Shown here piece after piece: positions 1 to 9,804 of a stretch of 11,398 bases of DNA (positions within the stretch are counted from its first letter, which is position 1; each line of letters opens with the position of its first letter). The translations under genes and the position numbers were made by a program. The notes below the pieces were generated by a model that did not search any database, was not told the origin of the DNA, and saw only the letters and a list, made by a program, of their open reading frames with translations. Location of the stretch: assembly GCA_013812485.1 (NCBI GenBank), contig JACCTJ010000130.1:1-11398 (forward strand), in the 5' to 3' direction. The DNA comes from Thermoleophilaceae bacterium (lineage in GTDB: Bacteria; Actinomycetota; Thermoleophilia; Solirubrobacterales; Thermoleophilaceae).

Positions 1-1214
<1,214 letters not shown>

Positions 1215-1220
<6 letters not shown>

Positions 1221-2168
1221 CAGCGCTTCGGCGCCGCTCACGACCTCCATTATCTCCTGGGTTATCTCGGCCTGGCGCTCGCGATTGGCCTGAAGCTCGA
1301 GGTCGTCGATCATCTCCGAGGCGTTGTCGGAGGCGCTGCGCATCGCGGTCATCCGCGCGCCGTGCTCCGAGGCCGTCGACTCGAGCATCGCGCGGTAGAT
1401 CGAGATCTCCACGTAGTCGGGCGCGAGCTGGCGCAGGATCTCGCCGGGGTCGGGCTCGTAGATCCACAGCGAGCGGCTGTGGTCGACGCTCTCGGAGTCG
1501 CTCGAGTCACTCGAGCGCCCCTCGCCGCCCTCGTTCTCCTCGCCGTCCTCGTCGTCCTCGTCGTCGCCGCCGAGGAAGTCGGCCTGCTGGAGCGGAAGAA
1601 GGGTCACGTGGCTGACCTCCTGCCTCATGGCCGAGATGAAGCCGTTGTAGTACATCTCGACCCGGTCGAGCTCGCCGTCGGTGTAGGCCGAGATCAGCTC
1701 CTGGGCCACGCGCCGGGCGTCGGCGTAGGAGGGCCGGTCGGTGAAGCCGGTCCAGGTCCCCTGAGGCTCCATCCCGCGAAAGGACAACGACGAGGCGCCG
1801 CGGCTGCCGATCGCGTACCAGATCGGCGTCTGGCCCTCGCGCTCGATCTCGCGGCCCCGGCGGTTGCCGTTGCGGATGATCTGCGAGTTGAACGCCCCGG
1901 CGAGGCCGCGGTCGCCGGTGAGCAGCAGGACGCCGACGCGGTCGATCGAGTCGTGCTCCTCGAGGATCGGCAGATCGGGCACCTTGTCCGCCGCCTCGAC
2001 GGCGCGCCGGGTCATGCGCCGGATCGCGTCGGCGTAGGGGCGCAGGGCCTCGATCCGCTGCTCGGCCTTGCGCAGGCGCGCGGCCGCGACCATCTCCATG
2101 GCGCGGGTGATCTGCTTGACGTTCTTGACCGACGAGATGCGGTCGCGGATGTCGCTCTGGGTGGCCAT
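1215..2168 (-). CDS. atpG: F-type ATP synthase subunit gamma, with acidic insertion
   Basis: Central rotor shaft of F1, transmitting c-ring rotation to the alpha3beta3 hexamer. It is 317 aa, against about 287 in E. coli. The N-terminal helix (IRDRISSVKNVKQITRAMEM, residues 7-26) and the C-terminal helix (residues ~256-312, with MTAMRSASDNA) form the coiled-coil shaft. The LLLTGDRGLAGAFN segment (81-94) marks the Rossmann-like middle domain. Residues ~200-231 are an insertion very rich in Asp, Glu, Gly and Ser, placed after the LLPL strand and before the WIYEP motif. Most of the extra length is this insertion. The ATG start has no clear Shine-Dalgarno site. It lies 33 nt downstream of atpA. 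The function is certain; the role of the insertion is unknown. Confidence 0.97.
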
Positions 2169-2201
2169 GCGGTCGCGGGGAGCCGGGTCGGGAGCGGACG
2201 G

Positions 2202-3986
<1,785 letters not shown>

Positions 3987-4034
3987 GGGTGGGGGGCTAC
4001 CTCTCGATTCTGGTGGGTGCGGTCGGGGCGGCGC

Positions 4035-4571
4035 CTATGCGGCGGCGCGCGCCACCTGCCTTTTCAGCCGCTCGAGGCGGGCGCGCACGCTCGCGTCGAG
4101 CACCATGTTGCCAACTTTGAGCACGATCCCCCCGAGGATCTCGGGATCGATGCGCGAGGACAGTTGAACCGTCTGGCCGGTCTGCTCCTCGATGCGCTTG
4201 CCGACGGCCTCGACGGTGTCGTCGTCGAGCTCGACCGCGCTGGTGATCTCGACCTCGAGCTGCTTGCGCTCCTGCGCCCAGAGGTCGTCGAAGGCCCGGC
4301 GGATGCGGAAGATCACCGGCATCCGGTGACGCTCGGTGAGCAGCTCGAGGAAGTGGGCGAAGTTGTCGTCCGGGTCCTCGACGAGGCGCTCGAGACCGTC
4401 CTTCTTCTCCTGCGAGGAGAAGTACGGCGAGAACAGGAAGACCTGGAGCTCCCGGTTCTCGGTCACCGCGTCGGCGAACTCGCCGAGCTGCTCGTGGATC
4501 TCGTCGAGCGAGTCGTGCTCCTGCGCCACCTCGAACAGCGACCGCGCGTAGACCTCGGCGAGCTCCTGCAC
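4035..4571 (-). CDS. atpH: F-type ATP synthase subunit delta
   Basis: Peripheral-stalk subunit (OSCP homologue) that links the b subunits to the top of the alpha3beta3 hexamer. At 178 aa it has normal length. The N-terminal helical domain begins ELAEVYARSLFEVAQEH, and the C-terminal family signature is DPEILGGIVLKVGNMVLDAS (142-161), followed by a basic helix ending RQVARAAA. The start is GTG; its G is also the last base of the atpF stop (TAGTG), so translation is probably coupled. Delta is a separate protein here, not fused to a b-like domain as in mycobacteria. It carries no low-complexity insertion, unlike its alpha, beta, gamma and b partners. Confidence 0.96.
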   Translation of the reverse strand: MQELAEVYARSLFEVAQEHDSLDEIHEQLGEFADAVTENRELQVFLFSPYFSSQEKKDGLERLVEDPDDNFAHFLELLTERHRMPVIFRIRRAFDDLWAQERKQLEVEITSAVELDDDTVEAVGKRIEEQTGQTVQLSSRIDPEILGGIVLKVGNMVLDASVRARLERLKRQVARAAA

Positions 4572-5197
4572 TAGTTGCCGTTCCCGCCGCGCTCGCCGCC
4601 GCCGTTCGAGCCGTCGCCGCCCGCGTCGCGGCTGTCGTCGATGGTCGTCCCCGCGGGGGCCAATGTCGAGAAGTCGACCTCCTCGAGCGCCTCGCGCACC
4701 AGCCGCTGCTGGTCGTCGGAGTCGAGCGACTTGCGGGTGACCTTCTCGGTCGCCGTGATGGTGAGGTTGGCGACCTCCTTGCGGATCTGCTCGAGTGAGC
4801 GCTGGGTCTCCCGCTCGATCTCGCGGCGGGTCGACTCCATCATCTCGTCGTGCTGCTTCTTGGCGTCCTGCTTGGCCTCCTCCTCGACGTGATCGGCGGA
4901 GCGGTGCGCCCGGCCGACGATGTCGTCGGCCTGCCCGCGCGCCTCCTTGAGCCGGTCGCGGTACTCGGCGAGGATCTTGTCGGCCTCCTCGCGGGTGTGC
5001 TCGGCATGGTCGATCGACTCCTCGATCGCCCTGCGTCGCTTGTCGAGCCCCTCGGCGATCTTGGGGAACGCGTACTTGCGCAGGATCCAGAACGTGGCCG
5101 CGAACGCGAGCAGCGTCCAGATCATCAACCCGAGGTTCGGCGAGACGAGGAACTCACCCCCCGCCGCGATCGGCACAGCCTGACCGGAGAGCGCCAT
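4571..5197 (-). CDS. atpF: F-type ATP synthase subunit b, with Gly/Asp/Asn-rich C-terminal tail
   Basis: Peripheral-stalk subunit b, 208 aa. A single membrane helix lies at ~22-39, followed by a long charged coiled coil (~45-175) with the usual dimerisation-type heptads, and a delta-binding end near REALEEVD. Only one b gene is present, so a b2 homodimer is expected. Residues ~180-208 form a Gly/Asp/Asn/Ser-rich tail ending GGNGN, extending past the usual C-terminus. I chose the ATG at 5197 because it overlaps the atpE stop as TGATG and gives a normal short N-terminus; an upstream GTG would add 27 residues encoded inside atpE. No strong Shine-Dalgarno site is seen, so it is probably translated by coupling to atpE. 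Confidence 0.95.
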   Translation of the reverse strand: MALSGQAVPIAAGGEFLVSPNLGLMIWTLLAFAATFWILRKYAFPKIAEGLDKRRRAIEESIDHAEHTREEADKILAEYRDRLKEARGQADDIVGRAHRSADHVEEEAKQDAKKQHDEMMESTRREIERETQRSLEQIRKEVANLTITATEKVTRKSLDSDDQQRLVREALEEVDFSTLAPAGTTIDDSRDAGGDGSNGGGERGGNGN

Positions 5198-5457
5198 CAC
5201 TCGGACAGGAAGAAGGCGATCAGACCGAAGATGAAGGCGTAGAAGATGATCGCCTCCGTCAGCGCGAAGCCGAGCCACTGGATGCTCGTGATCTCGTCGC
5301 GCATCTCGGGCTGACGCGTGACCGACTCGATCACCTTGCCGAAGATGTAGCCGACGCCGATGCCGGGGCCGATCGTGCCGAGGCCGGCGCCCACGCCGAG
5401 GGCGATGCCCTTCGTACTCTGAGCGATGATCGTGACGGGGCCGAGGATGTCTTCCAT
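5197..5457 (-). CDS. atpE: F-type ATP synthase subunit c
   Basis: Proteolipid that forms the rotating c-ring in the membrane, 86 aa. Helix 1 carries the glycine ladder (G21 to G36, pattern GxGxG with IGPGIGVG). The polar loop is ESVTRQPE (44-51), and helix 2 contains the ion-carrying E68 in ALTEAIIFY. In Na+-type c subunits such as Ilyobacter, the aligned GPGVGQG and ES motifs provide Gln and Ser ligands; here they are GPGIGVG and EA. The ring should therefore carry protons. The gene starts 12 nt after atpB with a very strong ribosome binding site, fitting the high copy number of c per complex. The stop overlaps the atpF start by one base. Confidence 0.97.
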   Translation of the reverse strand: MEDILGPVTIIAQSTKGIALGVGAGLGTIGPGIGVGYIFGKVIESVTRQPEMRDEITSIQWLGFALTEAIIFYAFIFGLIAFFLSE

Positions 5458-5464
5458 GCTGCTG

Positions 5465-5471
5465 CCTCCTT
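5465..5471 (-). promoter_or_regulatory. Strong Shine-Dalgarno site of atpE
   Basis: AAGGAGG lies 7 nt before the atpE ATG and overlaps the atpB stop codon. It is the best match to the anti-SD in the operon; atpG and atpZ have none obvious and atpF and atpH rely on stop-start overlap. This fits the need for roughly ten c subunits per enzyme. Confidence 0.85.
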
Positions 5472-6414
5472 AGTGCTCTTCTGCGGTTGCCTCACCGAGG
5501 TAGATCGCGGTGAGGATGGCAAAGATGAACGCCTGCAGGCCTGCGATCAGCACCACCTCGAAGGCGAAGAAGGCGATCGCGATGGGCAGGGTGATGGCGC
5601 CGATGGCCGCGATCCCGAGGATCACCGCGAGGCCGCCGGCCATGAACAGGATGAGCAGGTGGCCGGCGAGCAGGTTGGCGAACAGCCGCACCGAGAGCGA
5701 GATGAGTCGCACGAAGTGCGACATGGTCTCGATCAGGAGCAGGCCGGCCTTGGCGAACACGTTGTCCGGCGTGCCCGCGGGTATCCAGCTCTTGAAGTAG
5801 CCGACGAACCCCTTCGTGATGATGCCCTGGATGTTGTACGAGAGCCAGACCACGAGGGTGAGGACGAGCGGCACCGAGATGTTCGCGGTCGCCGCGTAGA
5901 CGCCGAAGGGCGGGATCTCGTAACCGGCGATGAGGATCGGCTCGCCGCTGTTGGTCGGCAGCGGCAGGTACCCGAGCAGGTTCGAGGTGATGATGAACAG
6001 GAAGAGCGTGCCGATGAGCGGGAACCACCGGGCTCCCATCCGGCGGTCCATGTTCGCCAGCGTGACCTGGTTGCGGGTCAGGTCGTAGGCGGCCTCGACG
6101 GCGGTCTGGACGTTGTTGGGGCGCGCCTGCATGCGCTTGGCGATGTAGAGCATCAGCCCCGCGGTGATCGCGCACGCCAGGAAGACGAAGAAGACCGCCT
6201 TGTTGATGCTCAGGTCGATCGGCCCGAGGAAGAGCGGGATCCACGGGTCCAGTTCGAACTCCGATACCGGCTCGAACTCCTCGGGCGGGACCGGAGGGGC
6301 GATCACGTACACCGCGATGACCACCGCGATGTAGACGCCGAAGCCGATCGCCACCTTCCACTTCGTCGCGAGCCCGGCGAAGCGGCCCTTCGCGGAGGAG
6401 GTCGCGGCGCTCAT
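5470..6414 (-). CDS. atpB: F-type ATP synthase subunit a
   Basis: Membrane stator subunit that forms the two proton half-channels against the c-ring. It is 314 aa with a hydrophobic helix at ~20-40, a periplasmic Pro/Glu-rich segment (40-58), and further helices. The essential arginine is R243 in LISLSVRLFANLLAGH. The helix with Q294 (AGLQAFIFAILTAIYL) closes the channel. H252 and E286 occupy the positions of E. coli E219 and H245, the reciprocal arrangement known in mitochondria. The start overlaps the stop of the atpI-like gene by 4 nt (ATGA), and atpE follows after 12 nt. No unusual insertion is present. Confidence 0.97.
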   Translation of the reverse strand: MSAATSSAKGRFAGLATKWKVAIGFGVYIAVVIAVYVIAPPVPPEEFEPVSEFELDPWIPLFLGPIDLSINKAVFFVFLACAITAGLMLYIAKRMQARPNNVQTAVEAAYDLTRNQVTLANMDRRMGARWFPLIGTLFLFIITSNLLGYLPLPTNSGEPILIAGYEIPPFGVYAATANISVPLVLTLVVWLSYNIQGIITKGFVGYFKSWIPAGTPDNVFAKAGLLLIETMSHFVRLISLSVRLFANLLAGHLLILFMAGGLAVILGIAAIGAITLPIAIAFFAFEVVLIAGLQAFIFAILTAIYLGEATAEEH

Positions 6415-6833
6415 CGGCTCGCCCTCGGCGCGGGCGTGGCTCTCCCCTGCGGACGCACGATCGCCTGCATGGTGAAGAAGATGCTGAACAGGAAGAGGAA
6501 GAGCACTGCGGCGGCGAGCCCGGCCTCGTTGTCGCTCAGGCCGACGGCGAAGAGCGCGAGGGCGACGAGCCAGCCGCGGATGAGCATGCTCGCGGCGGTC
6601 AGGCCGGCCGAGGTCCGGATGTCGGTCGCGGCCTCGGCGCGGCGCTGGACCAGCTCGCGCACGACTCGCTGGATGATCCAGGCGCCGGCCGCCACGCCGT
6701 AGCCGAGCATCGAGAAGCCCGCGACCAGGAACAGCGGCAGGACCAGCGCCAGCGCGAACAGGTCGAGGTAGAGCAGAAAGCTCAGGACCTTCGGGGTCTC
6801 GGCGTCAGAGGGTTCGATAGCGCGAGTAGACAA
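6411..6833 (-). CDS. AtpI-like small membrane protein
   Basis: A 140-aa protein with hydrophobic stretches at ~17-37, ~38-55, ~78-98 and ~104-124, an amphipathic Arg-rich middle (RVVRELVQRRAEAATDIR) and a basic end. Its position directly before atpB with a 4-nt overlap is that of atpI, whose product helps c-ring assembly and works with AtpZ in some bacteria. Sequence similarity to AtpI is not obvious by eye, so the name rests mainly on position and topology. The start is a TTG at 6833, which overlaps the preceding gene by 29 nt. No good Shine-Dalgarno site is seen, and the exact start is uncertain; the membrane segments do not depend on it. Confidence 0.75.
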   Translation of the reverse strand: MSTRAIEPSDAETPKVLSFLLYLDLFALALVLPLFLVAGFSMLGYGVAAGAWIIQRVVRELVQRRAEAATDIRTSAGLTAASMLIRGWLVALALFAVGLSDNEAGLAAAVLFLFLFSIFFTMQAIVRPQGRATPAPRASR

Positions 6834-7020
6834 GGGCGAGACCGGCGATGAAGCCTAGGAAGACACCGGCGATGAGCAAGAGTGCGACCGCGTCGAGGAG
6901 CGCGCCGAGTCCGGCGCCCACTCCCGCGAACAGCACGACCACCGAGAGCAGGAGGTACCCCGCCGTCGCGCCGCTCGGGCCTTGTGGGCGCGCAGGCTGG
7001 GGAGTCGTCGGTCTGGGCAC
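6805..7020 (-). CDS. AtpZ/AtpQ-like two-helix membrane protein, first gene of the atp operon
   Basis: A 71-aa protein with a Pro-rich N-terminus and two membrane helices (~21-43 and ~45-65). The GVGAGLGALLD motif in helix 1, followed by a second Gly-containing helix (GVFLGFIAGLALVYSRYR), matches the pattern of the AtpZ/AtpQ family (putative F0F1-ATPase subunit). Such proteins sit at the head of atp operons; in Bacillus AtpZ and AtpI were proposed to act in Mg2+/Ca2+ supply to the synthase. The GTG start has no visible Shine-Dalgarno site, so it may be translated from a weak site. Its 3' end overlaps the next gene by 29 nt, arguing for coupled translation. Confidence 0.75.
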   Translation of the reverse strand: MPRPTTPQPARPQGPSGATAGYLLLSVVVLFAGVGAGLGALLDAVALLLIAGVFLGFIAGLALVYSRYRTL

Positions 7021-7156
7021 GGGGAGATGGGAAGATGGGGCGGCGAGAGCTTGGCGGGAGCCGTTCGGAGGGAGAGGTCTGCCCGCGTCTGAGAGTCTAC
7101 ATCAGCACGAACTTTGTGACGCCTTTGTGACACTAGAGGCGAGGCGCTCGAGACCG
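7021..7156 (-). promoter_or_regulatory. Candidate promoter region of the atp operon
   Basis: This is the only gap of appreciable size before atpZ. On the minus strand a TANNNT-type -10 (TAGACT, 7099-7094) would give a leader of about 65 nt. Just upstream, GTCACAAAG occurs twice (plus-strand positions 7112-7120 and 7123-7131), starts 11 bp apart, or one helical turn, overlapping where a -35 box would be. No good TTGACA box is present. The paired repeat looks like a binding site for an activator or repressor; the regulator is unknown. I see no terminator for the upstream DUF2079 gene, so read-through into atp is possible. Confidence 0.4.
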
Positions 7157-8683
7157 TCACGGGACGCGCTTTGGTGGGCCCGTGGTCGCGAAGGAGGAGC
7201 GTCGCCGGAGAACGACCACGTTGCGCTCATAGAAGACGGTCTCGTAGCCGCCCTTGTCGAGGAAGAGCCGCTGGCGGTCGATGTACCCCGCCTTCGGCCA
7301 GCGCGTCTGGAAGTACTCCGCGGGATCGGTCACGATGTACTCGGGCCGCTTCTTGTAGGCCCGCATCTCGTAGACCTCGGCCCGATGGGTGAGATGGGCC
7401 ATCATCCCGCTGCCCGTGAGCACCGTCGCGTCCCGCGGAATCTGCGCGAGGGCGTCTTGGCGCGCCCGGTCCCCGGCCGAGGGGCGATAGAAGTCCGGAT
7501 CCGCCATGTCGGCGAGGGGGAACCTGGTGGCCACCGCGAGGTTCGCGACGGCGATCGCCGCGGCGCCCCCGACGAGCACGGCGCGCCTGCTCGGCTGCAA
7601 CGGCCGCCAGCGCGCGAGCCGCGCGAGCGCGTCGGCCGAGCCCATCACGAGCACGGGGGCGATCGTCAGCGAGTAGTGGAGGTAGGGGGTCCACAGCCAC
7701 GGGTTCCCAGCCAGCATCCGCTCGAGCAGCAGGGGCAGCGTGAGCAGCCCGATCGGCGACAGCAGCGCCAGGCCGAAGAACGGAGCAAAGGTCAGCCCGA
7801 TCGTGCCGAGCTTCGTCGAGCTCGCCCAGCCCGGGCCCGGGTCGAAGGTGCCGCTGAAGAACACGCGGGGCAGGCGCGTGGGGTCGGTGACGATGTTGGC
7901 GAGCGCGCTCGTGAGGTCTCGCCCGACCGCGCCGTACATCCAGTGCCGGTAGCCCCGGCCATCGACGAAGAGCGGCTGGACCACGTCGGTGTAGATCACG
8001 AACCAGGCGATGCCGGCGACGGCCGTGATGGCCGCCGTGCGCCACTCCCTCTGGGTGATTCCCACGTAGAGACCGATGAACGCTACGACAACTCCCATGT
8101 TCTCCTTGACGAGCAGGAGAGCCAGGATCAGGACGGCGAAGGTCCGCCAGCGGCGGTCCTCCACCGCGAGCAGGATCAGCCCGAGCAGCAGGGGGGCGAA
8201 CGCGATCTCGTGGAAGCCGAAGGCGACCGCCGACGCGACCCCCCAAAAAGAGGCGTACGCGAACGCCATCAGGTAGCCGCCGGTGCGGCCCAACCGCCGC
8301 CGGCAGAACACGTAGACCGGGACGATAGACGCGGCGATCAGCAACGCCTGAGCGATCAGGAGGACGCCCACGTTCTCCCAGATCCAGTACAGGGGCGCCA
8401 GCGCGATCAGGATCGGCGTGAAGTGGTCGCCGAGGATGTTGTCGTAGCCGAACGGCGACAGGAAAGTCGAGGTCGGCGTCTCGAACCGGCTGTAGTTCCA
8501 GATCGCCTGGTCGAAGATGGCCAGGTCGGTACCGCTGTTGTAGTGGAAGTGGTTGAGGAACGAAAAGACCCCGTAGACGACCGCCGCCGCGGCGCAGGCG
8601 AGAAGCAACACGGGCTCGCGTCGGGCGAGCGCGCGCAGGCTCCTGCCTTCGCCGCGGACGGCTTCGAGCGGCCGTAACCTCAC
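7157..8683 (-). CDS. DUF2079 polytopic membrane protein
   Basis: A 508-aa membrane protein of the DUF2079 family, whose biochemical role is unknown; the family resembles GT-C glycosyltransferases in overall layout. Family marks include an acidic first-loop motif (GTDLAIFDQAIWN, 51-63), GDHFTPILIALAPLYW (85-100), FHEIAFAPLLL (157-167) and KEN (193-195). About ten membrane helices span 24-386. A C-terminal extracytoplasmic domain (~390-500), with IPRDATVLTG followed by MAHLTHRAEVYEM, is typical of the family. The GTG start lies 9 nt after the lipoprotein gene stop, so the two are probably one transcript. A glycosyl- or mannosyl-transferase role using a lipid-linked sugar is plausible but not shown here. 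Confidence 0.85.
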   Translation of the reverse strand: MRLRPLEAVRGEGRSLRALARREPVLLLACAAAAVVYGVFSFLNHFHYNSGTDLAIFDQAIWNYSRFETPTSTFLSPFGYDNILGDHFTPILIALAPLYWIWENVGVLLIAQALLIAASIVPVYVFCRRRLGRTGGYLMAFAYASFWGVASAVAFGFHEIAFAPLLLGLILLAVEDRRWRTFAVLILALLLVKENMGVVVAFIGLYVGITQREWRTAAITAVAGIAWFVIYTDVVQPLFVDGRGYRHWMYGAVGRDLTSALANIVTDPTRLPRVFFSGTFDPGPGWASSTKLGTIGLTFAPFFGLALLSPIGLLTLPLLLERMLAGNPWLWTPYLHYSLTIAPVLVMGSADALARLARWRPLQPSRRAVLVGGAAAIAVANLAVATRFPLADMADPDFYRPSAGDRARQDALAQIPRDATVLTGSGMMAHLTHRAEVYEMRAYKKRPEYIVTDPAEYFQTRWPKAGYIDRQRLFLDKGGYETVFYERNVVVLRRRSSFATTGPPKRVP

Positions 8684-8692
8684 CGCCCGTGG

Positions 8693-9205
8693 CTAGCCGG
8701 GTGGCGGCGGTGGGCTGCTAGGCGGCACGGCCTGGCCGGGCGGCGACGGCGGCTCGCCGCCGGGCGCCGGCTCGGCCTCTTGCTCCTCCTCGACGACGAT
8801 CGTCAGCATTGGCGCCTCATCCGCCTGCGTCTCCGTATCGGTGATCGTGTAGTCGCCCTGCTCGTCGAGGACCTGGCTGAAGGTCCCGCCCGGCTTGATC
8901 GGACCGGAGTCGAAGTCGGTTCCCGGGCCCTTGGTCTTGGTCACGCCGTGCTCGACGTCGTCGCTGTTGGTCCAGATCACCTGCGTCTCGGCGGGGATGG
9001 TGAGCTCGTCGGGCGCGAACGTGAGCTCCGTGATGTCGATGACCACGCGACCCTCCGACACCGTTCCGGGCTCCAGCGTCGTGGGAGCCGTGGGGCCGCT
9101 CGACGAGCCGCCCCCCATGGGCATCGCGCCTCCGCCGCCGCCGCCGCACCCCGCAACGAGCAGGGCCGTGGCCACCACCAAGCCGACACGCCTGATCGAA
9201 CGCAT
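8693..9205 (-). CDS. Lipoprotein with cupredoxin-like domain and degenerate copper site
   Basis: A 170-aa exported lipoprotein. The signal peptide MRSIRRVGLVVATALLVAGC ends in the lipobox LVAGC with lipidated C20, then a Gly/Met/Ser linker. Residues ~52-138 fit a plastocyanin-type cupredoxin: VIDITELTFAPDELTIPAET, VIWTNSDDVEHGV with H86 at the first ligand position, and GDYTITDTET where blue copper proteins have a Cys and a second His. Those two ligands are absent; only M133 could match the axial Met. The C-terminus (140-170) is Glu- then Pro/Gly-rich and probably disordered. The ATG at 9205 is preceded by GGGGAAGG at short spacing; a GTG 8 codons upstream is possible. A longer reading frame upstream is antisense to yjbQ and not real. 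Confidence 0.75.
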   Translation of the reverse strand: MRSIRRVGLVVATALLVAGCGGGGGGAMPMGGGSSSGPTAPTTLEPGTVSEGRVVIDITELTFAPDELTIPAETQVIWTNSDDVEHGVTKTKGPGTDFDSGPIKPGGTFSQVLDEQGDYTITDTETQADEAPMLTIVVEEEQEAEPAPGGEPPSPPGQAVPPSSPPPPPG

Positions 9206-9329
9206 CCTTCCCCGCTTTCTCTCGCCCACCGGACCCCTACCCTTCGCTTCGACGCGCTCGTCCTCCCGCGCTGGCGTGGGAAAGTACCCGAAATCGATCG
9301 GCCGCGCTTCTCGGCTACGGTCGAGGTCG
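9206..9329. promoter_or_regulatory. Divergent intergenic region between the lipoprotein and yjbQ-like genes
   Basis: These 124 bp must hold promoters for both directions. On the plus strand TACGGT (9316-9321) is a TANNNT -10 only 8 nt before the yjbQ-like ATG, which would give a leaderless mRNA. On the minus strand TACTTT (9286-9281) is a possible -10 for the lipoprotein. Neither has a convincing -35, so both are tentative. Confidence 0.3.
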
Positions 9330-9764
9330 ATGTGGGCGCAGCGAGAGCTTCGGCTCGAGGGCCGATCGCGCGGATTCCATCTCGTCACCGGCGAGGTTGT
9401 CGAGGCCCTGCCCGAGCTCGGCCGGCTCGCGGTCGGGCTGCTCCACGTCTTCGTGCGCCACACCTCGGCCTCGCTCACGGTGAACGAGAACGCCAGCGCG
9501 GCCGTCCTGCGCGACTTCGGCTCGTGGTTCGACGCCGCGGTTCCCGAGGACGCGCCCTTCTGGACCCACCGCTCGGAGGGGCCCGACGACATGCCCGCGC
9601 ACGTGAAGTCGTCGCTGCTCGGGAGCTCGATCAGCGTGCCGGTGGCTCGAGGGCGACTCGCGCTCGGAACCTGGCAGGGGATCTATCTGTGCGAGCACCG
9701 CGACGCGGGCGGGCCCCGGACGCTCGTTCTCACCGCCTGGGGAGAGAAAGAACACGGGGCTTGA
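9330..9764 (+). CDS. YjbQ-family protein (UPF0047, secondary thiamine-phosphate synthase type)
   Basis: A 144-aa single-domain protein of the YjbQ/UPF0047 family. The hallmark segments are all present: LHVFVRHTSASLTVNENASA (39-58) with H44 and N52/N54, the GPDDMPAHVKSSLLG block (84-98) with H91, and LGTWQGIYLCEHRD (112-125) with H123. These His residues form the conserved putative metal or active site. E. coli YjbQ has weak thiamine-phosphate synthase activity, but the physiological role of the family is not settled. The ATG at 9330 gives the family's usual length; longer reading frames run antisense to the lipoprotein gene. The radical SAM gene follows 40 nt downstream on the same strand. 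Confidence 0.92.
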   Translation: MWAQRELRLEGRSRGFHLVTGEVVEALPELGRLAVGLLHVFVRHTSASLTVNENASAAVLRDFGSWFDAAVPEDAPFWTHRSEGPDDMPAHVKSSLLGSSISVPVARGRLALGTWQGIYLCEHRDAGGPRTLVLTAWGEKEHGA

Positions 9765-9804
9765 TGCGTCGCGGTGCGTCCGGTCGGTATGAGAACGTGC
9801 GTTC

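Noticed and set aside
5197..5457. Na+-coupled ATP synthase
   Set aside because: The c subunit lacks the Gln in helix 1 and the Ser after the carboxylate that form the Na+ site; Val and Ala are there instead.
7021..7156. Terminator between the DUF2079 gene and the atp operon
   Set aside because: Only a four-base-pair stem could be found (GCCT/AGGC at the repeat region) and there is no T-run.
6848..8677. A 609-codon plus-strand open frame
   Set aside because: It is antisense to atpZ and the DUF2079 gene, both of which show clear family motifs; the translation is Arg/Glu/Asp-rich without a fold signature.
9206..9592. N-terminal extension of the cupredoxin-like lipoprotein to position 9592
   Set aside because: It would run antisense through most of yjbQ and bury the signal peptide. 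The start at 9205 gives a proper lipoprotein signal.
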